DNA of 13,747 bases from Zancudomyces culisetae (GCA_001969505.1 LSSK01000075.1:2476-16222); one strand, 5' to 3'. Counted from the stretch's first letter, positions 1-9,786 are shown. A program made the numbers and translations. The notes: generated by a model from the letters alone, not told the origin.

Positions 1-236
1 AGCCAGTTGGTAACTACCTTCGCGGTATGTTTAGGATCATTGTCATGTTGAAATATTATTGACTTGGGATCCAACTTGTAGTACTTTATTGTATTGCTAA
101 GCTCGTCTTTTAAAATGTTTAAATAACCTTCCTTGTTTAACATTCCTTCTATTCGGCACATATAGCCAGTTCCAAAAGCTGTGATGAATCCCCAAATCAT
201 CAATGATCCTCCACCGTGTTTTACAGTCTGGTTATG
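1..236 (-). pseudogene. Tc1/mariner-family transposase fragment (runs off the left edge)
   Basis: Reading the minus strand from 236 down to 1 gives an uninterrupted frame of about 78 codons with the core of a Tc1-type DDE transposase. It opens with a TVKHGGGSLMIWG block, has a YMCRIEG segment, and ends near FQHDNDPKHTAK. The Asp of HDND (codon 42-44) should be the second catalytic acid of the DDE/D triad; the third acidic residue would lie beyond the window. The frame is closed upstream by a TGA (complement of 237-239), and I could not extend the homology past it in any frame. The N-terminal DNA-binding part and first catalytic Asp are therefore missing or scrambled. No terminal inverted repeat is visible. 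Most likely a dead copy, although the part beyond position 1 cannot be judged. Confidence 0.85.
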
Positions 237-239
237 TCA

Positions 240-556
240 AGATCTGGAGTCAGGAAAGAATATTTATTATTAATATGTTTATTGTATGCATGTGTATAAG
301 AAACTAGATACTGAATCCAAGACAGGAAAATTGTATCCTTTTTATCTTTTTTTATTTGCCTTGGTTTTAGAATAAAATCAATATGAAAAATGCGGATTAG
401 CTAATAATGCAAGCTAAATAAAAACGTGTTTGATTACTAATCAATTGGAATTGTAATCAAACGAAAATCAAAATCGAATGCTAATAAAATTAAACAAGTG
501 AAAATTATTACGTAAGAAAAATTAATAATCAATGTGAATTTTCGAAAATGTTCTAG
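240..556. other. AT-rich spacer between two mobile-element remnants
   Basis: No coding signal was found in this stretch. It contains one notable hairpin (428-462, listed separately). Its last part (541-556) begins the run of GAA/TTC repeats that precedes the recombinase frame. Whether any of it belongs to the DIRS-like element cannot be decided from one copy. Confidence 0.5.
428..462. repeat. 10-bp perfect inverted repeat (hairpin)
   Basis: GTTTGATTAC at 428-437 is the exact reverse complement of GTAATCAAAC at 453-462, with a 15-bp AT-rich loop. It lies about 200 bp upstream of the recombinase frame. It could be an end structure of the degraded element or chance in AT-rich DNA. Confidence 0.5.
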
Positions 557-637
557 TATGTTGGGGAACATTCTAAACATTACTTCGAATGTAAATCAGA
601 TGATTTTAGAAGTTTTCGAACATTCAAGAATCAGTTC
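557..637 (+). promoter_or_regulatory. Heat-shock-element-like GAA/TTC repeats upstream of the recombinase
   Basis: The run GAAcaTTCaaGAA at 618-630 is a perfect three-unit heat-shock element (alternating GAA and TTC every 5 bp). A weaker two-unit copy, GAAcaTTC, starts at 566. The stretch is also open in the recombinase frame after a TAG at 554-556, but its translation shows no recognisable homology, so I read it as non-coding element DNA. The Dictyostelium DIRS-1 element is known to carry heat-shock promoter elements in its terminal repeats; function here is inference. Confidence 0.35.
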
Positions 638-1456
638 ATGACAGTAATCGTAACAGTTGTTGACGTTATCAACTATCTGGAGCAGCAGCGGAAAGCGCTA
701 AACTGGAGACTCGGAACAGTCAAGAACTACAAGTCCGCCATTCTTGATATAACCAGTGATTGGGCTTCTTTCAGTGACGATCCACTAATGAAAGAGTATC
801 TCAAACAACTATCTTCATCAAACGTCAGATCCTTTGACAATCCGCTTTATGACATCAGTCCAACCATTGACCACATCAGGAAACTTGGGCCTAACTCCAG
901 AATGTCAAAGTATGACTTGACAGCAAAACTATGCTGGCTCATAGCCATCTGTGGCTTTCTCAGGCCAAGCGACATTGAGAGGATTGACGACAGCAAGACG
1001 TCAGTGACAAGAGAATACATCAAGTTTATTATTGTTGGACCAAAGGAGAAGCGCAATGGAACTCCAATTGAAAAAGTTTCTATAATCCATGCACACTCTG
1101 ACAAGAAATTATGTCTGGTTAAAACTTATAAGGCTTACAAACAGCGAATAGCGGTTACATCATGCGTAAAACCACATCATTTGCTCGACGGTAACTCAAT
1201 ATCTTATCTCATCAGGAGTCTCAAGGACCACAGTACTAACATTGGAGCGCAGCGTATCAGCAAGTACATTAACAAACTTATGTCGCTTATACCATTACCG
1301 CCAAACGCTAAAGTACCAAAGGCAAAAGCACTTAGATCTACTCGTGCTACTTCATCAGGTGCAACATACGACGATGTTATTACCCAAGGATTTTGGGCAA
1401 GCAGAGGAATTTTTGATACATTCTATCAGTTATCACGTAGAACAAGAGAAATTTGA
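638..1456 (+). CDS. DIRS-type retrotransposon tyrosine recombinase, N-terminally truncated
   Basis: The 272-residue product is the integrase of a DIRS-like retrotransposon, a tyrosine recombinase that inserts the circular cDNA. Residues about 5-60 are the end of the core-binding domain, including the typical TVKNYKSAILDI stretch. The catalytic domain follows, with Arg109 in GFLRPSDIERI, Lys136/Lys138 in GPKEKRNG, Lys230-x-x-Arg233 in place of HxxR, Trp253 in GFWAS and nucleophile Tyr263 in FDTFY. The full set of active-site positions is thus present and the frame is unbroken to the stop. No Gag, reverse transcriptase or RNase H frame is found upstream, where a Tc1 remnant lies instead, so this is a 5'-truncated element. 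The Met at 638 is simply the first in frame and need not be a real start. The base composition is richer in GC than the flanks. Confidence 0.8.
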   Translation: MTVIVTVVDVINYLEQQRKALNWRLGTVKNYKSAILDITSDWASFSDDPLMKEYLKQLSSSNVRSFDNPLYDISPTIDHIRKLGPNSRMSKYDLTAKLCWLIAICGFLRPSDIERIDDSKTSVTREYIKFIIVGPKEKRNGTPIEKVSIIHAHSDKKLCLVKTYKAYKQRIAVTSCVKPHHLLDGNSISYLIRSLKDHSTNIGAQRISKYINKLMSLIPLPPNAKVPKAKALRSTRATSSGATYDDVITQGFWASRGIFDTFYQLSRRTREI

Positions 1457-1531
1457 CATAACACGTATTAAACGTTGAATCAATATAAATTTATCTGGTA
1501 ATGAAGCAAATTATTATGTTTAGCTGAATGA

Positions 1532-1576
1532 AATGAAAACTTATTATTATTATGCGAATGCCAGATACAATTATGT
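1532..1576 (+). repeat. Left arm of inverted repeat, perfect 45-bp core
   Basis: Matches the reverse complement of 1879-1923 base for base. The arm includes a TTA trinucleotide run (1541-1552) and a TGCGAATGCCAG block. Identity this high, against the decay of the neighbouring remnants, implies recent insertion or gene conversion between arms. Confidence 0.9.
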
Positions 1577-1741
1577 CTCACCCAGTCCCGCCCTAACCTA
1601 GCTCAACCGATGGTAAGGAACTCAAGAAAACTGGAAAAACAGACAGTTTATATACTTTTATTTTCATTTTGTTTTTGTTTTAAGAAAATTTTTTCATACT
1701 TTTAACCCCTACATTTTCAAAGAAATTTTTGTACTGAATTC

Positions 1742-1811
1742 GAACTCTCTAGAATATTCTTGAGTTTTCAATTTCAGATTACAAAATTTCGAACATTTTG
1801 GAACATTTGAA
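1742..1811. promoter_or_regulatory. Dense heat-shock-element-like array inside the fold-back element
   Basis: From 1742 to 1769, triplets recur every 5 bp: GAA, CTC, GAA, TTC, GAG, TTC. That is six alternating heat-shock units with two single-base deviations. A second set at 1791-1808 reads GAA, TTT, GAA, TTT in the same 5-bp register. The array occupies the loop of the inner inverted repeat. Binding by heat-shock factor is inferred from pattern only. Confidence 0.4.
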
Positions 1812-1878
1812 AAATTTTTTGGGGTTAAAGTATTTAGTATCTAGGAAAGATTTCGAAATTAAATAAAGATTTGGTAAC

Positions 1879-1923
1879 ACATAATTGTATCTGGCATTCG
1901 CATAATAATAATAAGTTTTCATT
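1879..1923 (-). repeat. Right arm of inverted repeat, perfect 45-bp core
   Basis: Reverse complement of 1532-1576. Beyond position 1923 similarity continues to 1940 with four mismatches against 1515-1531. Confidence 0.9.
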
Positions 1924-1985
1924 ATATTCAACTAAACGTATTAAAGATTATTTTAAAGTATTAGATTAAAATTAATAAAATCTCA

Positions 1986-2141
1986 ATGTCAGGTCTCATA
2001 AAGCAAATCAGGACAGCCATCATCCAGCAGTTCAGAGATGATGGTCGCTATTCATCAGATAGCGACCGATCAGAAGTGTCTTCAATGGAAATTCAACCGA
2101 TCTCCTCACGTGACCTGTATTATGATTTTAAGATATAATCA
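1986..2141 (+). pseudogene. Small GC-richer open frame, unrecognised element remnant
   Basis: An ATG at 1986 opens a 51-residue frame ending at TAA 2139-2141; the product is polar with an SSDSDRSE acidic/serine stretch. I do not recognise it. The segment 1986-2210 is visibly richer in G+C than the DNA around it, and a second short frame follows from about 2160 (starting MRNPTNERDPP). This fits decayed coding DNA of a mobile element more than a small functional gene. It contains a perfect 8-bp hairpin, GGTCGCTA at 2043-2050 against TAGCGACC at 2060-2067. Confidence 0.25.
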
Positions 2142-2210
2142 ATCAAGAGTTTGTAACCATGAGAAACCCGACAAACGAACGTGATCCACCCGGTCACGTC
2201 CGACATAATC

Positions 2211-4056
2211 TATACATTTTATAAAGTACTGATGAGATTTTAGTTGCAAAAATTCTAACATTTAATAATGAATTCGTGGTAAAGAATTGCTCAAGAAAAG
2301 ATAATGAAGTTATAAAGAGTAGGTAGGATTTAATTATAACAGTGCATTTTCATGTCAATTTATTATTCTTTAATCAACTAAACATACTAATTAAGTTTAA
2401 AAATTAAATTCATTTATAAATGGGAAATATGGTATTAATGGTTTTCACAAACCATTCTACAATTATGATTATTAAAATACCATGTAGCTGTAAATCTAAT
2501 AGGTAGTCTTTTCACAAATTGAATGAAATAGTCATATGATATACTTTATAGAATCTACAACATCTTTCAACAAATGAATACGTTACCAGCCTAATCAATT
2601 GCATAGTACTTTAATCCGAAGATTACTAGAATTATATTCATTATTTTTGATATGTTGAAGTCAATTACCAATTGATAATTTTTAATTCATATCAAAACAC
2701 CTGTATAAGGCCCAAATTTTAAACTAACTGCCTCTAATGAGAATTCGCTACAATTTAAAGCTTTTTACCATTTATAGCTACATTATAATAAAAGGTTATC
2801 TTTTTCCTATCACTTAAATTTCTGGATAGTAGGTAAAAAGGTTCAAATAATTTAGATGGAGTGGTTTACATATAATTTAAAAAAACAAAGCACTTTTTAA
2901 TGCTTTTTGAAAGTTAAGTATAACTGAACAGCAAGAATAGTTTGATTTAATAAACAGATGAAAAAAGTGTAATTTTATATAAATAAGAAAAAAATACATT
3001 AAAATAGTAAAGTCTTGACTCTTGAGAAGTTATTGAATTTATTTCATAATATTAAAGTTATCAGTTGGGTATTTTAAAATATTGAAAAATGATACAAGGT
3101 TATATTTCATTATCTACTTGGGTGAGATCAAAGTAGAGTTTAGCCGAAATAGACGATGCATTCATTAATGACAAAATATTATACATATTGGATTTCTCAT
3201 CAGTTGTAATTTGTAGGTTAATTTTATGATACTCTTATTTGACAGTTATGCATTTGAGTTTGTTCTATAAAATTAATAAAATTTTTAGAAAAGTTAATTT
3301 GTTGCATCTGAACATTATAATAGTACACAATATTGTTAATTATAAACTATTGTAGTTTTTCTCGAGTATATCTTGGTAGCCAATAGCCTCCAAGTAGGGC
3401 ATAAAACATTTCTACTAGATTAAAACAGCAACCATAGAATAATCATCTATAAGGTCTGATCTAAACTACTTTAGGTTTCTCAATAGACTGCAACTATGGG
3501 AATTAGTACTACAATCAATAGACTAAGGAAAAAATAATGAGGTGATTTTATCAGGGTTTTTATTTGTATAACTGTTTGTTTTAGTGCTATTTAATTTACG
3601 ATTCAAATCAGTTACACTATTTTTCCTCGATTATGAAAGCTTTTTAATAACGATTTTTGCAAGTCCATATGTGTTCGATACACTTTAGATAAACAATAGC
3701 ACTTTTACATTAAGAAAATTAATAGACTACTTGATTTCATATACAAAGTTAAATTACATTTTAGGTACTTCACTACCAAAAATCTAGAGTTAAGCGGTCT
3801 CCATAGATATATTAAGTTGTTTTATAATTTGTCTATAATATCACTAAAAATACAATATATACTTCAAAGATCTTCAGATCAGCTTTAATTTAATATAAAA
3901 ACAAATTCTGAGAATATATTTTTGTAAAGTTTTTTTATGCTATGCTATAAAATAGTAGCTAAATTAAATGTGAATGATATAATGAAAATAAGAGTAACTA
4001 TGCAAATTTAAATGCGTTTTTAGACGGTTCGTGGTGTATTTGCATTGTTCAGTCTA
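2211..4056. other. AT-rich spacer, no gene seen
   Basis: No open frame of notable length or composition, no tRNA and no tandem repeat was found here. It contains only short AT-rich palindromes expected at this composition. It should hold the 3' UTR of the minus-strand gene at its right end, but no canonical AATAAA was found on that strand close to the stop. Confidence 0.5.
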
Positions 4057-4479
4057 TCAAATAGTCCAATAAACTGAATTTGCAAGCCCTCCAAGATCAT
4101 ACTGCATATCTGCGGGAGTATACCAGACCTGTCTTGGCTTAGTCCGGCAGTAACCATCGCAGTTGGTTCCAGTGCAGAACATTATTGTTCCTTCACCAGG
4201 CGTACCACCATTAAGCAAGCAGGAGGCAGTAGTTGGCAAGACATAGCAACGGTTTGGATTAATTGTTTTGAAACCAATTCTATCTGACTGATATTTTTGT
4301 GCAAACATTTCAATATTTAAAATTTTGTTAGGGTATTGCTTTTTATTGTCTCCATAGCAGATGTTGCGATTTTTGTCATCTTGTCTTTTAGCAACGGTTG
4401 TCTGGGTATCTGGAATGCTAGCACCAGCTACAAGCTTTGAGGCAATCAAAATTGCGGTTGCCAACATAATATTTACCAT
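4057..4479 (-). CDS. SSP-A: small secreted cysteine protein, three-member local family
   Basis: Product of 140 residues. A signal peptide is evident: hydrophobic residues 4-18 with probable cleavage after Ala20 (AGA|SIP). A Kex2-type Lys31-Arg32 follows in AKRQ, suggesting a short propeptide. The mature part has Cys41, then the domain shared with SSP-B and SSP-C: Phe59, the Cys78-Tyr79 block, Ser86, Gly97-to-Cys102, Cys107, Gly109, Cys111, Gly130, Ser135 and Trp138. Six cysteines allow three disulfides; Cys41 and Cys87 are absent from the equivalent places in the others. No enzyme motif is visible. The Met at 4479 is chosen because it directly starts the signal peptide and has A at -3. A TATA element lies about 105 bp upstream on the same strand. 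It is the only one of the four island genes on the minus strand. Function unknown; the layout fits a beta/gamma-crystallin-like fold. Confidence 0.82.
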   Translation of the reverse strand: MVNIMLATAILIASKLVAGASIPDTQTTVAKRQDDKNRNICYGDNKKQYPNKILNIEMFAQKYQSDRIGFKTINPNRCYVLPTTASCLLNGGTPGEGTIMFCTGTNCDGYCRTKPRQVWYTPADMQYDLGGLANSVYWTI

Positions 4480-4582
4480 CTTATTTTATTTTTTGACTAT
4501 TTCAAGCTATACACCTTTTATCTAGTATAAAATTCTAAACGTTTTTGAATTGTAGAGAATAGAATTATCAAAAAAACTTGGA

Positions 4583-4591
4583 CTTTTTATA
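4583..4591 (-). promoter_or_regulatory. TATA box of SSP-A
   Basis: Minus-strand TATAAAAAG inside AAAGTATAAAAAG, 104-112 bp before the start codon at 4479. The context AAAGTATA is shared with the LPMO and SSP-C promoters. Confidence 0.55.
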
Positions 4592-6946
4592 CTTTTTTTG
4601 TAGTGATCCTCTTGTTTGTAAGTATAATGGTGTATTATATTAAAATTTACTAGTCGAAATTGCTAGATAGTTGGTAACCATGACATTACAACTATTGTCA
4701 AGATATCCGAATTAATTTGAAATTCATTCCTCTAATAGCTCACTCAGAATAGTAGAACTATTTTTAGGTTATGCTATTTAAAAGTTGATTAATAAGTATC
4801 AGAGTCAACATCTAATGGGCATAACTTGTTTTATGATACCTAATGTCAATGCTTTTACCATGATATTTTCTAAAAATTAAAGAAAAACAAAGTTTTTACT
4901 TAATAAACCAATATTTTTGGGCTTTTAAATGTGAATGAAAAAAAAATTATTTTTAGTAATCAACTCCGGTTATTGAGGGACATGTGAATGTTGAAAAAAA
5001 AGGAATAATACAATGAGTCTAAGAAACACATTTATTTCACAAACTAGCACAACTCCTAGAAAAAAATAAAAAAATGATGAAACCACAGTCTAGATGGTGC
5101 TGGTGGCTTTCAGGGTTTGTAAATTATTTTATCATGTACTAGATGACCCGAAGTACGCTTGTTTTTTTTGAAATTGCTTATTCTATTTTAAATCATAACT
5201 TAGTATCTATATTTGTTGAATAATTTGTATTTACTAAAATAATTGTGATACAAGAACATTTCTATATGGTATATTTACAGAGTGCTTATTAATTGGAAGT
5301 GTCATTCAAATTCTAGCGCTTAATTGATTGGCCCATTTTAAGCAAATATGGTTTTTAGCCTCACTTCGGGATTATGGTACGCATTCTATTCAAGCCTTTA
5401 GAGATAATTGACATATTAATTAGGTTCCTCTACATGTTAATTTCAAGACTAGGTAGGCGCATGATTCTAATTTAGGTTTTAACCTTTTTATAAATAAGAT
5501 TTAATGCTCAACTTTTAAAAACAATCTTAAATGCTGAAGGAAAAAGAATCAAAATTAAAAACTCGCAATTTTATGATAAATTGGACCGATACCTTGGAGT
5601 TAGTTTTAATTGAAACATCTGTATCAACATATTAAGTATCGAAAGTATAGAAAATACAAGGCGAGAGTTGTCTCCTGGTTGACCATGCCACCATATAAAG
5701 GTTCATATTATTTTATTGAGCTGTGTTTATTTATAACTATAAGCCAGGTGTACTCTTTTTGGTGGAAAAATTAGAATATTTATTCATAAAGCTATTATTT
5801 AGACATTCAAAATAATTTGCTTCTGTTCTCTTCTATATTTAGATGGTGTTTTACACGTACATTATGTTTGAAATAGCTTGGTATCGGGATATATTAAGAT
5901 CTTTATTATTAGGTAAACTGAAAGCACCATTAGCATAAAATACATCACATTGTGTGATTGGTAATATACTTTGATTTAGAACATGGGCTAATTCTACTCA
6001 CTTATTAATACCAAAACGCTTTTGAATAATTTATTAGTGTAAGTTCTACCTTTCTAGAGGCTAGAAACTTGAAATCTACCTTGTCTTTTAGAACGCCCTT
6101 TGGTCTTGTTGGGTATGTGGTGTACTCCTTGGGAAGAGGTATAGAAACGTAATTTTAGATTTGTAACAAATTTGTAACTATTACCAATCTAATAATTAAA
6201 CCCAATGGCTACCTCTTGTCGGGGAGAATGGAGAAAAGGAGTACTATTCCTTGGAATTGCAGAAACGGATCATTTTGTCGGTTTTACATCTTTTTCAAGG
6301 ACGTATAATAGTTTGTGTGTCTATTTTCTCTTTTTAATGGGAATTTTGTGGAATAGTGTTATTTTTAGATGAATTAAAAATATCGCTTTAGATAAACCTT
6401 CTCAAGTAGTAAATCGATTTTGAATGTGATATTTTTATTATTTTGATTACATAATCGTTTATTCTTGTTGGGACTATGTGCTTTTAAGGTCCAGAGTTCC
6501 GAAATCAAAAAAAGCAAACAGAATAAGCGTTGTATTCGGTAAAAACTGCAAATTTGTTTTTAATCTACCAATTACGATAAGGGCACCATTCATGAGCAGA
6601 AAAAATTGCTCTACTACCTTATAAGATTACTAGTTCTAGTATACCACTATATTGAAAGTGTGACTAAAAGTTATAGAAAACTTGTCAAAGGTTAAAATTA
6701 GAAACTATGAATTACATAACACCTAAACTATCATTTTTTAGTACACTTTCATTCAGCCTAATGCTTTGAAACCAAGATGCTTTCAACTTTCTAAAAATAG
6801 AACATTTTTTAAAATATATTGGAAACACTACAATTGGTCACCTTACGCAGTTTCAAGAGTAGTATAGATGTAACAGAGAGAAAGGAAAATGTGTAAAACG
6901 TTCAGAATATCATTGAAACAAGATAAACATCAGTAGTTGAAGTTTC
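4592..6946. other. AT-rich spacer, no gene seen
   Basis: No convincing coding region. One open stretch (about 5610-5775, plus, ending at a TAG) has a protein-like look but no start context and no homology I can name, so I leave it out. An 8-bp inverted pair (CCCGAAGT near 5147 and ACTTCGGG near 5362) might mark an old short element but is too weak to call. Confidence 0.5.
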
Positions 6947-6954
6947 TTTATACA
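6947..6954 (+). promoter_or_regulatory. Possible TATA-like element of SSP-B
   Basis: TTTATACA about 90 bp before the ATG at 7044. It departs from the AAAGTATA context of the other three genes, so this assignment is weak. Confidence 0.25.
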
Positions 6955-7043
6955 TCACAAAAAGACATATTTTAGTCATTTCATTTTCATACTGCATCAG
7001 CGCATTAGCTTCTCACAATTATAATTAAAATCAAGAATCAAAT

Positions 7044-7403
7044 ATGGTAAAGTCAACACTAGCACTTCTTGCAGCCATAGTTGCTATGTTCCCAGTAAAT
7101 GCTAAATTCCAAACCCTGCATGCCAAAATATTTTCAGGCTATCGATTTTCTGGTGCTGTCGTGGATGAACTCCAGATGGTAAAACACCAATGTTATAATG
7201 TTAGACCAGGCAGATCGGCGCAATACCTTAACCCCACTGATAGATCAGGAGCACTACTGATGTGTACAGAAAAGGATTGCTGTGGTGTATGTACGGCAAA
7301 CACCGATTTTATAAGAACCGGTCTTTGGGACTTCTATCTTGATGTCGGTACAAGCGTTCTTTCTATGAAATGGGTAGCATTTGGTCAAGCTGCTAATGAA
7401 TAA
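7044..7403 (+). CDS. SSP-B: small secreted cysteine protein, three-member local family
   Basis: Product of 119 residues, the shortest of the family, made of almost nothing but signal peptide plus one domain. Residues 1-20 form a classic signal peptide with cleavage after Ala20 (VNA|KFQ). The domain starts with Phe30-x(4)-Phe35-x-Gly37, which is exactly the aromatic-x4-aromatic-x-Gly pattern of a beta/gamma-crystallin Greek key. Then come Cys50-Tyr51, Ser58, Gly69 and the Cys74-x4-Cys79-x-Gly81-x-Cys83 cluster, with Gly102, Ser107 and Trp110 at the end. Five cysteines, an odd number and with a vicinal Cys79-Cys80 pair, leave at least one free or intermolecular. No propeptide dibasic site is evident. 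The Met at 7044 has A at -3 and opens the signal peptide. Exact function unknown; the fold assignment is inference. Confidence 0.82.
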   Translation: MVKSTLALLAAIVAMFPVNAKFQTLHAKIFSGYRFSGAVVDELQMVKHQCYNVRPGRSAQYLNPTDRSGALLMCTEKDCCGVCTANTDFIRTGLWDFYLDVGTSVLSMKWVAFGQAANE

Positions 7404-7470
7404 ATTATTACTTTAGAACATAGTTTAGTTGGTAGTAAAGTCGTTTTTATTTATTTAGAACGTATACTTG

Positions 7471-7476
7471 AATAAA
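7471..7476 (+). terminator. Polyadenylation signal of SSP-B
   Basis: Canonical AATAAA 68 bp after the stop codon of SSP-B, in an AT-rich 3' region. Assigned by position only. Confidence 0.5.
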
Positions 7477-9786
7477 GTTACAATTCTATTATCAAACTGA
7501 TTAGCATATTAACTTTAACTAGTTGAAAATATGACTAAATCACACAAAGATGTATTTCACTTTGCCATAAATTTACAAAATATCACAAAGATTGGTAGGT
7601 AAAAAATCCCATATAATATCTACTATGTAATTCTTTGTCGACTTTCTAGAAGATTACATACCTACTGGTTGTTCGTTCAAAGAGGATATTCTATTTTGAG
7701 TCGATCCATGATAACAATCTTGGCTTGAACGATTCTATGTCAGAAACTCAGTATGTTCAGCTAAACTAAGGATAGTAACTTTGATCATTCCTACACTACC
7801 ACTTTCCTTCTTTTTTCCTGTCTTCATTATTTCCAGAATATGTTCAAAGAATATTAACTGGTCTGAAGTTCATTCATTTGACTCGGCATAAGATCTTATT
7901 GCCTTTTATTTTGTTAGAATTATATCTTCAACCTTTAATACAACTATTAAATTTTAAATTGTAGGTTAATTCAGTTCGGTTAATTTCATGACATTATATG
8001 TTGTATTTCTATTTAAAATCAAATGATAGAATTAAAAAAGCATATTTTATCAATAAGTCTATATCCATGATTTAAATAGTCAAAAAAAAATACAACGAGA
8101 CACAAGCATAGTATGCTGATAACTTGTTTTTTCTTTTCTATTTCCAGTATTTGTGTACGGTAAATGATGGAAATAGTGGGATCTGGTTTATATAATATTT
8201 GTATAAAAAAATAAATACCAATTAAACATATTTCTTTCTTGTCTATTATCGTTATTATCAATATTTAGTAATGTAGCAAAATGAGTTTGAATAGGAACCA
8301 AAAAATAAATTTTATTGATTCTGGCTAGATATAACAAATATAAAGCTTTGATTTAAAAGTATCGTTTATCCTCCCATCCCAAACTAAATCCGTGGGATCT
8401 TTTCTCATTTCAGTTCACAACAGCTGTATAAGATACTGTAATTAGTTTTAAATCTACGAGATATTAAATATATATTTTTATTATCGAATGAAACATTCAA
8501 ATTATAATAATATCAAAAAAAACTATAAGAATTGATTAATATATGTATAACTAGAGTTGTGTGTCTATATTTAAACAGTGCTTTTCTGATAGAATGGGGT
8601 TTTTCTTACAACTACCTACCAGATTAGTTAAATAATTAAAGATAAAATATTTTAGGACAAACGAGAATATACAACTATCATTGGCATTGGAGTTGTTTTG
8701 TCTCTTCAGTGCGATAGAAATAAACCATTTTTAGGAATAATCCTATAATATTAAATGTTCTTTCCGATATGAAATTAAAATCTACTAAAAAACAATTTTG
8801 CTAAAAGTTAAAAGAGTAAAAGAAGTATTTTACACATCCAGTACATAACTTTGAATAACATTGGTTTTATGTGTTGTGGTTAATCTATTTAATATCTACT
8901 TATATGTCTAGCGTTAATTTCAAATTACGTTTATCTAGTCGATGAGGCACAATCAAGACATTTTCATTGCTAGTAATCTACAAAGAGATGGATACTCTAC
9001 TCAAAATATCAGACCAACAACCCAAATGATTTTCATTTAAACACTTTGAATTTTTGTGTAAAATTTAGAGGAAATTAGTGTATCTCTGTACCAACCACCA
9101 TCAGTAAGTTGTTATAATAATAAACTCCTGTGTTTAAATTAGTAGTCATTTACTAGAAGTTATTTTCTAAGGTCTAATCCACCTGTCGATTGATGCTGAA
9201 AAAAAGTTTATAGCATTTATATAGAATATGACATACTATTCTGCAAATATCTGGTAAGAATTGTGTCAAATCATCAAACCTATCCTAATAGTATTAGTCA
9301 AAATAAAACTAAACTCATAAATCAGCTAATTTTGTAAACCCTTTTAATTCTACAGGAATATATGCCACTTGAAAGGAGCATGTAAAGTAGATAAATTGAG
9401 CAATACTTTACAGGGGCATTATAAATTGCTGCATAGAATATGCAAGTAATTTTATACCCAATTTATGAGAGGTTTGGTGCATAACCCATAAGCTAGGAAG
9501 ACCACTAATTCTCAAGAAATAATAAAAAGCAAATCAAACCAATTCATTTTATTTACAGTTGGTGGATAATTAAGATGCCACTCTTATGGAACAACTGCTA
9601 CAAGTTTAGAAAAAAATTACATTGAGCCACTCGAATAACCATTTATTATATTAAAAAGAGTGGATATGCAAACACCCTTAATATGGGTAGCTTTAAATGC
9701 TTGGATGTGGATTTTTATGTTATTAGATAATTTAAACCAACATAAACTGGTTTTTTTCTAAGTGGAAATACCAGTATTCTTAAATT
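7477..9786. other. AT-rich spacer, no gene seen
   Basis: I see no gene here. The 80-codon open frame on the minus strand (8019-8261) encodes a product dominated by Ile, Phe, Lys and Tyr, as expected from AT-rich non-coding DNA, and has no start context or domain. No RNA gene, array or mobile-element end was recognised. Confidence 0.5.

Larger units (their letters stand above)
1515..1940. mobile_element. Fold-back / MITE-like element with 62-bp terminal inverted repeats
   Basis: The arm 1515-1576 is the reverse complement of 1879-1940 with four mismatches, including a perfect 45-bp block (1532-1576 against 1879-1923). The arms enclose 302 bp with no coding frame. A second nested inverted repeat lies inside (1696-1709 against 1821-1833, one bulge). 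No clear target-site duplication flanks the arms; a 10-bp direct repeat ACGTATTAAA (1463-1472 and 1936-1945) is near but not at the boundaries. It begins 59 bp after the recombinase stop, so it is either the terminal structure of that DIRS-like element or an independent non-autonomous element inserted beside it. Confidence 0.8.

Noticed and set aside
847-1104. 85-codon open frame on the minus strand
   Set aside because: It is antisense to the tyrosine recombinase, whose frame has clear motif support.
1242-1478. 78-codon plus-strand frame overlapping the recombinase end
   Set aside because: Out of frame with the catalytic Arg/Trp/Tyr motifs and without recognisable content.
1734-1750. B-box-like sequence on the minus strand (GTTCGAATTC), possible tRNA
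   Set aside because: No A box, acceptor stem or cloverleaf could be fitted around it; it is part of the GAA/TTC array.
5140-5370. Possible short element between CCCGAAGT and ACTTCGGG
   Set aside because: Only 8 bp of inverted match with no extension, flanking duplication or second copy.
5610-5775. Open stretch of about 57 codons with hydrophobic, Tyr/Trp-rich translation
   Set aside because: No proper start, no known domain and length within what chance gives across six frames of this window.
8019-8261. 80-codon minus-strand open frame
   Set aside because: Composition (Ile, Phe, Lys, Tyr) is that of translated AT-rich spacer; no motif, no promoter context.
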